Assembly: GCA_045543615.1 (NCBI GenBank)
Contig: JAZPXL010000018.1
Coordinates: 62,001 to 126,000 of the forward strand
Direction of reading: 5' to 3'
DNA: 64,000 bases
Source: CAG-390 sp045543615
GTDB lineage: Bacteria; Bacillota; Clostridia; Oscillospirales; CAG-272
The notes under the pieces were generated by a model that was not told where the DNA came from, ran no database searches, and was given only the letters and a program-made list of their open reading frames with translations. This document shows positions 41,673-50,583 of this stretch, piece after piece; the first letter of the stretch is position 1; every line of letters starts with the position of its first letter. Both the position numbers and the translations under genes were made by a program.

Positions 41673-43582
41673 TCTTCATCCTCCGACCCCTTACCACTAT
41701 AAAACTCTCTTATGCGATAAGCATCGTTTTTGTTAATTCCTTTAACAGCCAACAGGGCTTGTGTTGATGCAGTTTTAATTGCTCCAATTCCACCGAAAGC
41801 ATCAAGCAGAGCTTTTGCCTTGGACGGACCTATTCCCTTGATTTTCGTAAGAGATGATGTTTTAACCGTCTTACGCTTTGCACGACTCATTTTTCCGATG
41901 GAGAATCTATGCACTTCTTCTTGAATTTTGTATATAAAGATATAAACATCCCGTGCTTTTGCGATATTTACCTCGCAAAACTCGTTTCCGTCATACACAA
42001 CAAGCGCACGTGTTTTGTGATATTCATCCTTTACCATACCTGCTACGGGTATATATATACCAAGCTCATTCATAACATCGAGAGCAACAGACAGGTGTCC
42101 TGTACCACCATCAAGCAGTATCAGATCGGGTGTGACCTCAAAGCTTCTGCGCTTCTCGTCGCTCTTGTGCGTAGACTCTGAGTCAGGTAGCAGATAAGAT
42201 AGGCGGCGCATAAGTGCTTCACGAAGAGATGCGTAGTCATCCTGAATTACAGTTGATTTTATATTGAATGAACGGTACTCGCTCTTCGCAAAACGCCCAC
42301 CCTCGCTAACTATCATTCCCGCCGTGATATTGTCATTTCCGATATTTGAAATGTCGTAAGCCTCAATTCTGTACGGCACAACCTCAAGTCCGAGCATCTG
42401 CGCAAGTGCTATTGCAGCATCATCGGATTTCTCGTTGTCGCGAATATATTTTAGTGCCGCCTGATGTGCGTTTTCTGCTGCAAGCTCGCACAGCTTTTTG
42501 TTGTCTCCTATGCGAGGAAGTGAGATATCGACTTTCTTTTTGTGAAGCTCTCCGAGAAGCTCTGCAAGTGCTGAAAGCTCTGTTTCAGGACAATCAACGC
42601 CAACAAGTATTCTGTCGGGAATATCAAGCGAGGATCTGTAATGCTCAAAGAGTAGCGAAACAATCGCAGAGGTGTCTGCAATAACATCACCCTCAAGGTT
42701 GAACAAAAGTTTGTCGTTAAGCACGCCATCCCTGATGCGAAGCAAGCACATAACGGTGCACGCTCCTTCTTCAAACACGCCAATTGCATCTCTGTCTGTT
42801 CCCGGAGCAGCAACAGCCTTTTGCCTTTCGGATAGCTTGGCAAGCGCATCGGCTGCATCACGGCATTTAGCCGCCGCCTCGTACTGCTCGCTCTCGGCGT
42901 ATCTGTACATATCTTCTTCGAGTCTACGGCGAACCTTTGCCGTGTTTCCTCTCAAAACCTCAGCGGCAGACTCTACTGCTTCGAGGTATTCATCCCTGTC
43001 AACACGTCCTGTACATACGCCAAGACAATGCCCCATTTGATAATTGATACAAGGACGTCCTCGTCCAAAATCACGTGGAAATTTTTTATTGCAGGAATAT
43101 AGCCCGAAGGTCTTATTCAGAAGTGATATAACTGAAAAAACAGTCTGCGTTCCCGAATAAGGACCGAAGTATCTTCCACCGTCATCAAGTCTCTTCCTTG
43201 TCATTATAAGACGAGGAAAAAGACCGTCCGTTATCTTGATGAACGGGTAGGATTTTGCGTCCTTAAGCCTGATATTATATCTCGGGTTATATTGCTTTAT
43301 CAACGTGTTTTCAAGCGTTAACGCCTCAATCTCGGTGTCACAATATATGCACTCAAACCGTCTCACCGATGCGACCATACGCATAGTTTTTGCGTTCTTT
43401 TCGGAATTGCCGAAATACTGCGAAACACGATTTTTAAGATTTCTGGATTTGCCGACGTAGATGACCTTATCCGTACTATCGTGCATAATATACACTCCGG
43501 GACTTTCCGGAAGCATCATAGCCTCTCTGTGCAGAGAAGCCAGGCGTTCTTGCGGTGTAAGTCGCTTTGTGCCCTCTTCCAT
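41669..43582 (-). CDS. uvrC: UvrABC system protein C
   Basis: A 637-residue excision nuclease subunit that makes both cuts around bulky DNA damage. The GIY-YIG domain is PGVYIMHDSTDKVIYVGKSR near residue 26, a UVR motif near 200, the RNase H-like endonuclease domain with AYDISNIGNDNITAGMIV near 400, and a C-terminal double helix-hairpin-helix with KIKGIGPSKAKALLDAFG near 585. The start at 43582 follows AAAGGAG. Confidence 0.95.
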   Translation of the reverse strand: MEEGTKRLTPQERLASLHREAMMLPESPGVYIMHDSTDKVIYVGKSRNLKNRVSQYFGNSEKNAKTMRMVASVRRFECIYCDTEIEALTLENTLIKQYNPRYNIRLKDAKSYPFIKITDGLFPRLIMTRKRLDDGGRYFGPYSGTQTVFSVISLLNKTFGLYSCNKKFPRDFGRGRPCINYQMGHCLGVCTGRVDRDEYLEAVESAAEVLRGNTAKVRRRLEEDMYRYAESEQYEAAAKCRDAADALAKLSERQKAVAAPGTDRDAIGVFEEGACTVMCLLRIRDGVLNDKLLFNLEGDVIADTSAIVSLLFEHYRSSLDIPDRILVGVDCPETELSALAELLGELHKKKVDISLPRIGDNKKLCELAAENAHQAALKYIRDNEKSDDAAIALAQMLGLEVVPYRIEAYDISNIGNDNITAGMIVSEGGRFAKSEYRSFNIKSTVIQDDYASLREALMRRLSYLLPDSESTHKSDEKRRSFEVTPDLILLDGGTGHLSVALDVMNELGIYIPVAGMVKDEYHKTRALVVYDGNEFCEVNIAKARDVYIFIYKIQEEVHRFSIGKMSRAKRKTVKTSSLTKIKGIGPSKAKALLDAFGGIGAIKTASTQALLAVKGINKNDAYRIREFYSGKGSEDEE

Positions 43583-43617
43583 TGTCGGCACTCCTTTCAT
43601 AAAAATTTCCTGCTTTA

Positions 43618-43654
43618 ACAAACAAGCGGGAGCATATGCATCCCGCTTGTTTGT
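43618..43654 (-). terminator. Hairpin after crh-type gene
   Basis: ACAAACAAGCGGGA, loop, TCCCGCTTGTTTGT: a strong 14-bp stem just downstream of the HPr-like gene, with a moderate U-tract on the minus strand. Confidence 0.75.
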
Positions 43655-43667
43655 ATCATCATTTCTT

Positions 43668-43931
43668 TCAATTCGGCAAGCCGTTGTTCAGGAGATCGAC
43701 CAGTCCGTCGATGGCTGCTTTTTCATCCTCTCCGTCAGCTATAAGGGTTATTGTCATACCCTTTCCTATGCCAAAAGAAAGAACACCCAGCAAACTCTTT
43801 GCGCTAACGCGTCGGTCATCCATTACTACCGAAATCAAGCTTTTGTATGCGCTTGCTTTCTGAACAAAAAACGATGCGGGTCTTGCTTGAAGTCCAATAC
43901 TGTTTGTTATTGTAACATCCTGTTGAATCAT
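43668..43931 (-). CDS. crh: Crh-type HPr-like protein (active-site His replaced by Gln)
   Basis: An 87-residue HPr-fold protein. The region that in HPr reads GLHARP is GLQARPASFF here, at about residues 12-21. It therefore cannot accept phosphate from enzyme I and would not transport sugars. The regulatory serine region SAKSLLGVLS is kept near residue 45, so HPr kinase could phosphorylate it. That combination defines Crh, the co-effector of CcpA in Bacillus. In Bacillus crh follows whiA, which is not seen here. Start at 43931 after AAGGAG, with its own promoter. Confidence 0.82.
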   Translation of the reverse strand: MIQQDVTITNSIGLQARPASFFVQKASAYKSLISVVMDDRRVSAKSLLGVLSFGIGKGMTITLIADGEDEKAAIDGLVDLLNNGLPN

Positions 43932-43977
43932 TTGCGGCTCCTTATAAAATGGCACTTTTCGTTATAATCCATTATAT

Positions 43978-44006
43978 ATTATATCACCGGTTTAAATTAA
44001 AATCAA
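43978..44006 (-). promoter_or_regulatory. Sigma-A promoter of the Crh-type gene
   Basis: Minus strand TTGATT, 17 bp, TATAAT, about 46 bp before the start at 43931. Confidence 0.7.
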
Positions 44007-44079
44007 TTGTACATTTTAATAAAGTTGACCGCTTTTTTGCTTGTTTTGTTGTTGCTTTATACCACAAATGCGATGCAAA

Positions 44080-44586
44080 TCACTCGCTCATAGCCTCAAC
44101 AGAAGTAACAACAACTGTCATATCGACGGTTTCAGTGTGAACATCAAAAGTAACGCCGACTCCTATATGCTCACCACCAAGCGTTACGGTTCTTCCGTTC
44201 TTCTCTGCAAGCTCACAGCTGACTGTTGCAACTATATCAACAAATGTACTGTCGGGATAGTAAACAGGGGTCATCTTTTCGTCGTTATCTGCAACATAAT
44301 ATACTGACGGCGTGACACTTGTCTGCGTGATCCCTCCAAGTGCATTTCCATTCTTCAAATAGATCTTGTCACCGTTTGAGAGCATATTGTGCGTTGTGTA
44401 TCTTACATCCGAAATCTTAAGTGTTACGGTGTAGGTGTTTGTTTTTGTTGAGAAGAATGAATTGTCGGTTGTGTATCGTAGTACAACCGATGCTATTATT
44501 GCTAAGATCAGTATGATAATAGCGGCATCAAGCACCCCAAATCTAAGCTTGCCGTTCTTCGTGCGTTCTTTTTTCTCGGATGCCAT
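44080..44586 (-). CDS. DUF4330 protein, second of a tandem pair
   Basis: A 168-residue single-pass membrane protein. A basic cytoplasmic start (MASEKKERTKNGKLRFG) is followed by one helix (VLDAAIIILILAIIASVVL, about residues 20-38) and an extracytoplasmic beta-rich domain. It is a paralogue of the gene directly upstream, sharing basic stretch, helix and domain order. DUF4330 proteins are often next to polysaccharide polymer genes. Start at 44586 follows GGAGGTGAG. Likely envelope role, function unknown. Confidence 0.8.
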   Translation of the reverse strand: MASEKKERTKNGKLRFGVLDAAIIILILAIIASVVLRYTTDNSFFSTKTNTYTVTLKISDVRYTTHNMLSNGDKIYLKNGNALGGITQTSVTPSVYYVADNDEKMTPVYYPDSTFVDIVATVSCELAEKNGRTVTLGGEHIGVGVTFDVHTETVDMTVVVTSVEAMSE

Positions 44587-44587
44587 A

Positions 44588-45160
44588 TTACTCACCTCCG
44601 TTTGCAGAGTTCTCTGCAGTAATTCCGATGCATTCTCCACTCGACTCAAAGCCCGGAATAACCAAATCGTATTTTGCACCAACTGCTATTCTTCTGCCGT
44701 CAGCTGTGTAGCCCACGCCTTCTTTATAATCAGCCTTTACCGTAACTGTAATAATAAGGCATTTAAGATCCGTGTGTTCAACAGCGACAAGAGAGCCCAA
44801 ACCTTCTTCGCTATCCTTATATTCGTATACAAGATAGGGCTCAACCTCAACATCGGTTGCAATCTCACCAAGAGCATATCCGTCTGCGTCATAAACGCTG
44901 TCTCCGACACTTATGGCTGACGCATATTCTGCAGGAACTCCCGAAACCTCAATTGTATAAACCAGCGTAACCTCACGGTCTGCTACAAAGAGCAATCCGC
45001 CGGGAGAATATACCGATATTACAAGCCCTGCTGCCAATATAAGCGCAAATATCAGAATTACATCAAGCAGATTAAATCCGATTCTTTTACCCGCAGGGCG
45101 CTCCTTTTTTGCGCCAAATACTGGGCGTCTTCTTTCACTATTCTTTGTAGATTCACTCAT
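44588..45160 (-). CDS. DUF4330 protein, first of a tandem pair
   Basis: A 190-residue single-pass membrane protein: basic N-terminus (SERRRPVFGAKKERPAGKR), one helix LLDVILIFALILAAGLVI near residue 31-48, then an outer domain with repeated valine-rich strands. It overlaps the stop of the O-antigen-ligase-like gene (TAATG) and is followed 1 bp later by its paralogue, so all three are translationally coupled. Suggests a membrane partner of the polymerase or ligase. That is inference. Confidence 0.8.
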   Translation of the reverse strand: MSESTKNSERRRPVFGAKKERPAGKRIGFNLLDVILIFALILAAGLVISVYSPGGLLFVADREVTLVYTIEVSGVPAEYASAISVGDSVYDADGYALGEIATDVEVEPYLVYEYKDSEEGLGSLVAVEHTDLKCLIITVTVKADYKEGVGYTADGRRIAVGAKYDLVIPGFESSGECIGITAENSANGGE

Positions 45161-47139
45161 TACTCTTCTTCCTCCGTTTGGTTAGTTGTCGTACTTTCTT
45201 GTGAAACGGATACTGTTATTTCTGCGCAATCGGATGTATTTATCTGTCGTCTCTCTGCGTGTTCAAGCTCGTCTTTTCTGACATTTACTGACGCAACTGC
45301 AAGTCCAAGCAACACCCAGAACAAGAAGAACACTCTTCTATTGTACCAAGTATAATCAAACAGACCCGTGAACAACAGCGCAACTGCGCCTGAAACGCAA
45401 GCGTTACTGATAAATCTCATCGCCTTTTCGCTGTTATTTGATGCTGAGGAGCTGTAACTCTTCTGCAGTATCAAGAAAAATGCAAGTGCAAAAATGATAA
45501 GGCCGACAATTCCAAGCTGAAGCAAAATCTGCAAATACAAGCTGTGGGAATGTGCGACAGATTCTGTTCCGGGGGCTGCAAAGTTGAGATAAGCTGTCGA
45601 AAACGCTTCATCTCCTGCGCCGATACCGCCAAAAATACAGCCACCAAGCATATCCCATACGGAATTCCAGACTGCAATTCGGTAATTATTTGCAGAATCA
45701 GCAAATGAGAAGAAATTGATTATTCTTGCTCCAAAGGTGTCCGGGAATGCGAGAATGCCGAGCAGAGTTCCTCCTGCCGCAGGTAAAGCCAGCAAAGCGC
45801 ATTTTGGAGAAATTGAAATAAGGAAAATAAATGCTCCGACAATAAGCCCAAGCCACGCAGAGCGTGAATAGGTAAATACCGTGCAAACCACGATAAACAA
45901 TGATGATACTGTACCTGCAAACCTTATGCTCCTTGAATTGTGGGGCATCATAAGGTAGAGTGACAACGGGAACATCATTGCAAGATATACACCGAGTACA
46001 TTGGGATTATCAAACAAGGACACAGCTCGTCCATCAATCGCTCCATAAAGCTGAGTATCAAGCCAACCGGACGGTGAAAGGCCCAAAAGATGCTGACATA
46101 TACCTATAAAAGCAATAATTGTGGAAGGCGCGGCAAGAACCGCAACGCCGATATTGATCCATCTGCGATATCTAAATAAGCTGTCTATAAGGAAATATAT
46201 AAGCATAAGCCCCACTAAGATCAATGCACTCTCTTCGGTGTTCGCCACAGACGGAGCAAAGGCCGAGAGAAGCACCGAGCTCATAAAGGCAAGCACAGCA
46301 ACCTCAGTAATGCCAATATGGAGCACTCTCTTTCCTCTGATATACTTGATCAAATAGCTTGCAGCTGTAATCACGACCATAAAACCAACGGTTATTGACG
46401 AATGCTCAAGTATTCCGAGGAAGGGCGACAAACCAATTGAAATGACTACGCCGACTTCCGGAAAAATGAAAATTATCGCTAGAATTGCAACTGCCAAAAA
46501 ATCTACCAGAAATGTAATTGGGGATACAAAATAAGTCAGAAGCCCACAAACGATTCCGACAACAACTGCCGCACTCTGTCCACCTCTATGTGTTTTCTCT
46601 TCCTTGAACGATTCGCTTGATATTCCCAGAATTGAGACGAGCACTGTACTCACCATCACGCTCTCTCCGCAAAGTCTGCGCAAGGACTTGCCTGAGAACA
46701 ACAAGGGTATTGAAGACAAAAGCACACAAGAGCCACAGACGATATTGGTTGTAAAAGACTCAGAGTTTCCAAGCAGAAATCTTTTGATTAAAGATATCAA
46801 AATAACATATGCGCCAAAGGTAAGAAAGAATGAGCCGTACACCCTGATAGGTAGCGAGAGAAGCCAGGAGAAGAACTGTGTGAGCTTGCGTATAACCAGG
46901 GATTCTTCAAAATAGAAGGCTACCTTTCGTTTAATTCTTCTAATAAGGCTTCGATTGTTTGTTGCTTTGCGACTCAAAAAACTGATAGTTGCAGAGTTTT
47001 CAATAAGTCTCTCCGAAGCGGCGTTTGCCGCAAGAGCCTTAGCAATCAGTCCACGAGAGAAAACCTCTGATATCTTCTGACACAAAGCGAGGATAGAACC
47101 GAGTATGATTCCTCCTCTATTCTTTTTTGAGCGTTTCAT
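45160..47139 (-). CDS. O-antigen ligase/polymerase family membrane protein
   Basis: A 659-residue polytopic protein with about 12 membrane helices. The Wzy_C/WaaL-type core covers roughly residues 270-600: a periplasmic-loop segment with LSPSGWLDTQLYG near 360, FTYSRSAWLGLIVGAF near 420, and SVAHSHSLYLQILLQLGIVG near 530. The N-terminal 100 residues are basic and cytoplasmic. It would join or polymerise glycans on the outer face of the membrane. It lies 53 bp after trmD, followed by two DUF4330 genes. No glycosyltransferases nearby. Confidence 0.85.
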   Translation of the reverse strand: MKRSKKNRGGIILGSILALCQKISEVFSRGLIAKALAANAASERLIENSATISFLSRKATNNRSLIRRIKRKVAFYFEESLVIRKLTQFFSWLLSLPIRVYGSFFLTFGAYVILISLIKRFLLGNSESFTTNIVCGSCVLLSSIPLLFSGKSLRRLCGESVMVSTVLVSILGISSESFKEEKTHRGGQSAAVVVGIVCGLLTYFVSPITFLVDFLAVAILAIIFIFPEVGVVISIGLSPFLGILEHSSITVGFMVVITAASYLIKYIRGKRVLHIGITEVAVLAFMSSVLLSAFAPSVANTEESALILVGLMLIYFLIDSLFRYRRWINIGVAVLAAPSTIIAFIGICQHLLGLSPSGWLDTQLYGAIDGRAVSLFDNPNVLGVYLAMMFPLSLYLMMPHNSRSIRFAGTVSSLFIVVCTVFTYSRSAWLGLIVGAFIFLISISPKCALLALPAAGGTLLGILAFPDTFGARIINFFSFADSANNYRIAVWNSVWDMLGGCIFGGIGAGDEAFSTAYLNFAAPGTESVAHSHSLYLQILLQLGIVGLIIFALAFFLILQKSYSSSASNNSEKAMRFISNACVSGAVALLFTGLFDYTWYNRRVFFLFWVLLGLAVASVNVRKDELEHAERRQINTSDCAEITVSVSQESTTTNQTEEEE

Positions 47140-47192
47140 TCGCTCACCTGCCTTTTCTTTTTAGCGTTGTGTGCGCCGGCGTTTTCGGAACT

Positions 47193-47888
47193 TCAGGATT
47201 CGCTCTCATCAAGCAGATCGGGGCGAAGTTGCATAGTCAACCGTCTTGCTTCCTCTTGACGCCATTTTTCAATATTTGCGTGATGTCCCGACAAAAGTAC
47301 GTCAGGAACCTTCACGCCGTGAAATTCGTAAGGTCTTGTATATTGCGGATATTCAAGCATTCCGGATGCAATGCTTTCGTTTTCGTAGCAATCCGGAGAC
47401 GCAAGCACGCCATCTATCATTCTTGAAACACAGTCAACAAGAATGCAGGCAGGCAATTCTCCTCCCGTAAGAACATAATCCCCAATAGATATCTCCTCAT
47501 CAACTATCTCGTCGATGACTCTTTGATCTATACCCTCGTAATGTCCACAAAGGATAATAAGTCTTTCGTAATCGTTTTTAAGCTCAGCAGCTCTCTTTTG
47601 TGTCAACACACGTCCCTTGGGTGACATAAATATAACTCTTGTTTTCATTTCAGGAGCAATTGCACGAACTGCTTCATAGCAATTGTAGACAGGAGGAGCC
47701 GCCATAAGCATACCCATTCCACCACCGTACGGCGTATCGTCAACTCGTCTGTTCTTATCCTCGCTCCAATCACGGATATTGTGGGCGTGGACAGAAAGAT
47801 ATCCTGCCTTCTGCGCTCTGCCTATTATACTCTCGCCCAAAACTCCACTTACAAGATCGGGAAAAAGAGTCAGAATGTCAAATCTCAT
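47193..47888 (-). CDS. trmD: tRNA (guanine(37)-N1)-methyltransferase TrmD
   Basis: A 231-residue SPOUT-class methyltransferase forming m1G37 next to the anticodon. The knot motifs are DTPYGGGMGMLM near residue 51, LCGHYEGIDQRV near 112 and SIGDYVLTGGELPA near 132. It overlaps rimM by 4 bp (ATGA). rplS, usually next, is absent and replaced by the O-antigen-ligase-like gene. Confidence 0.97.
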   Translation of the reverse strand: MRFDILTLFPDLVSGVLGESIIGRAQKAGYLSVHAHNIRDWSEDKNRRVDDTPYGGGMGMLMAAPPVYNCYEAVRAIAPEMKTRVIFMSPKGRVLTQKRAAELKNDYERLIILCGHYEGIDQRVIDEIVDEEISIGDYVLTGGELPACILVDCVSRMIDGVLASPDCYENESIASGMLEYPQYTRPYEFHGVKVPDVLLSGHHANIEKWRQEEARRLTMQLRPDLLDESES

Positions 47889-48406
47889 ATGTCAAACATC
47901 CCCTCAATTGGACGGACGTATATGCCCGTCTCCGTATCAATTCGGATAACAAACTCAGGAACTGCAGGAATCATAGCTTCGCCGTTTTCAGTCCTTACGG
48001 TATAAATATCCGATGCGCCTGCGTTAAATACTTCGGAAACCTCGCCGTACTTGATTCCACTGTCAACATCGATAACGGGAAGTCCGATCAGGTCAACTAT
48101 AAAGTAGTCACCCTCTTCGAGTGGAATATCATCTCTTGATGCGAACACCACTCTCTCCTTAAGTGCTGCCGCAGAGTCTACATCTACTATACCATCAAGC
48201 TTTGCAATAACGTGCTTTTTGAATATTGACGCAGACAGTATCTTCTTTTTAATGTAGCTTCCATTGTCTAAAAGATAGATGGCGTCAAGCTCTGCCAGAG
48301 TTTCAAGATCATCGCACCACGACTCGATCTTGACCGCACCTGCGACACCGTGTGTATTTACTATCTTTCCACATTCGAGATATTCTCTGTATTCTCTTTT
48401 ACCCAT
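47885..48406 (-). CDS. rimM: Ribosome maturation factor RimM
   Basis: A 173-residue 30S assembly factor acting on the head domain and S19. The N-terminal beta barrel begins YLECGKIVNTHGVAGAVKIE near residue 7, and the C-terminal PRC-barrel includes GLPVIDVDSGIKYGEVSEVF. The ATG at 48406 fits the family start, though the ribosome site is weak. A longer start 36 bases upstream is possible. rimM-trmD here is far from rpsP-khpA (7.6-8.1 kb) and points the other way. Confidence 0.92.
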   Translation of the reverse strand: MGKREYREYLECGKIVNTHGVAGAVKIESWCDDLETLAELDAIYLLDNGSYIKKKILSASIFKKHVIAKLDGIVDVDSAAALKERVVFASRDDIPLEEGDYFIVDLIGLPVIDVDSGIKYGEVSEVFNAGASDIYTVRTENGEAMIPAVPEFVIRIDTETGIYVRPIEGMFDI

Positions 48407-48544
48407 CACGCTTCTCGCTTTCAATAATAGTTTTTTGACCATAAACTTTACATATATATAAACAAGTATAACACAATTCAAATATTTTTTCAACAATTTC
48501 TAACGCTTTTTTTGCCAAAGACGAGAAATTTTAACGATTTAGTA

Positions 48545-48573
48545 TTGAAGATTTCTGTTTTTTGGTGTATAAT
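48545..48573 (+). promoter_or_regulatory. Sigma-A promoter of yajC
   Basis: TTGAAG, 17 bp, TATAAT, about 30 bp before yajC. Confidence 0.75.
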
Positions 48574-48602
48574 TATAAAAAATCAAATTTGGAGGATATC
48601 AA

Positions 48603-48953
48603 ATGCTTAATTTTCTGACTGCCGGCGACACACCGAACTTTGGTAGCTGGGGCACTGTTTTAATTATAGTCGTAATGCTCGTAGTGCTCTATTTTATGAT
48701 GATTCGCCCTCAAAAGAAGCAGGAAAAAGAAACAAAGAATATGCTCGACAATCTTGCTATTGGCGACGAAATCGTCACAATAGGTGGTATTATTGGCGTT
48801 ATCGTTAACATTAGCGGTGATGAGACTATTACCATCATCTCGTCAAGAGAGCACACAAGAATACAGCTTCTCAAGAGCGCAGTATCACGTGTTCAGGTTT
48901 CTGCCGCTTCTAACGAGGAAGGCAAAGAGGAACAGCCCACCGAAAAGAAGTGA
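48603..48953 (+). CDS. yajC: Preprotein translocase subunit YajC
   Basis: A 116-residue single-pass protein of the SecDF-YajC complex. The helix TVLIIVVMLVVLYFMMI (about residues 17-34) is followed by the family stretch RPQKKQEKETKNMLDNLAIG and DEIVTIGGIIGVI near residue 56. The acidic C-terminus ends EEQPTEKK. Ribosome site GGAGG. secDF are not in the window. Confidence 0.94.
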   Translation: MLNFLTAGDTPNFGSWGTVLIIVVMLVVLYFMMIRPQKKQEKETKNMLDNLAIGDEIVTIGGIIGVIVNISGDETITIISSREHTRIQLLKSAVSRVQVSAASNEEGKEEQPTEKK

Positions 48954-49043
48954 TCTTCTTTCAGTTTCGTTTTGTTTGAGTAATCAATAGGCGTTTTCAC
49001 GAATAATATATAGCGATATCTATGCTATTATTTGGAGGACGCT

Positions 49044-49502
49044 ATGACCAATAATCGAAAAAAACGACATCGAAAAGCACCGAATGCGACGCAAGAGTCC
49101 CATTCCCTTATTTACGGGATCGCAATCACTCTTGCCGTCAGCATCGGTGCGTCTCTTTTTCTGAGCCTAATTTTTTCTCTGTTTGCTAACACGCTTTCAG
49201 ACCCACTCAATTACCTTGATGGATTTGGTATAGCATCGCTTCTGCTGTCGGGATTCGTGTCAGGATTTATTTGTATGAAATTTTTTGCCGACAGCAAAGC
49301 GTTGGCAGCAGTTTTGTTTGCTTGCGCTATTCGTATTGCCCTTTCATTTTGTGCAAAGCTGTTGTTTTCATCTGTCGGCACTTCCCTCTCTCTGCCACCG
49401 TTTCTTCTTTTCTCACTTCTCTTTGTCGTTGCATCAATTGGTGGTGCTTTCCTTGGCAAGACTGAAAGAAAGCGAAGAAAGCGCACGCATAGAAGAGCAT
49501 AA
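49044..49502 (+). CDS. TIGR04086 family membrane protein
   Basis: A 152-residue membrane protein with four helices between a basic start (NNRKKRHRKAP) and a very basic end (KTERKRRKRTHRRA). Size, charge and location after yajC match the TIGR04086 family of Clostridia, which often precedes the scfA/scfB ranthipeptide genes. Those are absent here. Start at 49044 follows TTGGAGGACGCT. Function unknown. Closed by the strong hairpin at 49504-49551. Confidence 0.8.
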   Translation: MTNNRKKRHRKAPNATQESHSLIYGIAITLAVSIGASLFLSLIFSLFANTLSDPLNYLDGFGIASLLLSGFVSGFICMKFFADSKALAAVLFACAIRIALSFCAKLLFSSVGTSLSLPPFLLFSLLFVVASIGGAFLGKTERKRRKRTHRRA

Positions 49503-49503
49503 A

Positions 49504-49551
49504 ATAAAAACCACAGGCTATAAGCCCTCGCTTGCAGCCTGTGGTTTTTAT
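49504..49551. terminator. Bidirectional terminator between TIGR04086 gene and spoIIP
   Basis: ATAAAAACCACAGGCT and AGCCTGTGGTTTTTAT form a 16-bp stem around a 16-base loop, between convergent genes. Confidence 0.9.
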
Positions 49552-50583
49552 TTATTTGTACTCAGACAAGCAGACACGAAGAAGTCCCTCGGCAAATGCT
49601 GCAAGGGCGGCTCTTGCGTCTTTATCGCTTGTTTCTGCGCCACCTATACCAATATGTAATGAAAGACGTGAGTGTGACTGACCAACCGAGCTTGGCAATA
49701 TTCTCAGCGTTGACTTGACACCATCGTATCTTCTGTAAACAGCAAGAGCGAGTGGGAGATTATCTGTTATACCACGTGAGCCAGCAGCACCAACGGTGAT
49801 TGTGAGTGGACTTGGCATATCCGAATCGTGAAGATCAATAACGCAAACGGTTTCGGGATATTTTTCAAGTAATGCCGCAAGTGCCGTCTCCATTCTGCCG
49901 TACGCTCCGATAGTACCCTCGCTATCAAAACTCTTTCTTTCGTGATACACTCCAATCCCCGAGCTTTTCAAAAGCTCCCCAAGAACATCCCCCGCCTCCA
50001 CGATGCCTATGTTTTCTGAGAACATTTCGCTTGAGTGTGAATGTATTATAATGATTTTGACTCCCTCTTTGCCCTCTATTAATTCTGAGAGCGAATATGA
50101 AGAGGTGTCAATGTCTTCGGCAAAAATCCCCGATGAGCTTTCGTCTACCACAAAAACAGCTTTATCTGACAGCTCAGAGCTGCTTGAGGATTCTTCCGGT
50201 TGTGTTTGCGGCACACCGCCAACTGCCAAAGTCTCATCATCTGTTTGCGCCTTTGTGCTATCGGATGTATCACCTGACGTATCAGGTTTATCTCCTATTA
50301 TTAAAACGCCTATTCCAAAGAAAACAGCAACAAAAGCAAGCATTATGCACACGAAGCTGAAAACTCCAACCACACCCTCACGCAAGCGTAGCTTCTTTTT
50401 TGGATTCAAAACAGGTAATGCCGTTACATTATCTATTTCTATCGTTTCGTCAATTCCTCTTGCCGACACATCTTCCACACGAGTATCTTCCCGGCAATCG
50501 GATGCACTCACTATTGGCTTGTCTTCAAAAGGTACAACGCTCGTAATATCTCTCGATTTTGGTTCTGATCCTTTTTCACTCAT
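49552..50583 (-). CDS. spoIIP: Stage II sporulation protein P
   Basis: A 343-residue SpoIIP-type amidase/endopeptidase that with SpoIID and SpoIIM dissolves septal peptidoglycan during engulfment. An acidic cytoplasmic start is followed by one membrane helix (VVGVFSFVCIMLAFVAVFFG, about residues 70-90) and a Ser/Glu linker. The catalytic domain has IIIIHSHSSEMF near 180 and VCVIDLHDSD near 245 as metal-ligand histidine motifs. The usual Arg after DLH is replaced. It overlaps gpr by 8 bp, the classical gpr-spoIIP pair. Confidence 0.9.
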   Translation of the reverse strand: MSEKGSEPKSRDITSVVPFEDKPIVSASDCREDTRVEDVSARGIDETIEIDNVTALPVLNPKKKLRLREGVVGVFSFVCIMLAFVAVFFGIGVLIIGDKPDTSGDTSDSTKAQTDDETLAVGGVPQTQPEESSSSSELSDKAVFVVDESSSGIFAEDIDTSSYSLSELIEGKEGVKIIIIHSHSSEMFSENIGIVEAGDVLGELLKSSGIGVYHERKSFDSEGTIGAYGRMETALAALLEKYPETVCVIDLHDSDMPSPLTITVGAAGSRGITDNLPLALAVYRRYDGVKSTLRILPSSVGQSHSRLSLHIGIGGAETSDKDARAALAAFAEGLLRVCLSEYK

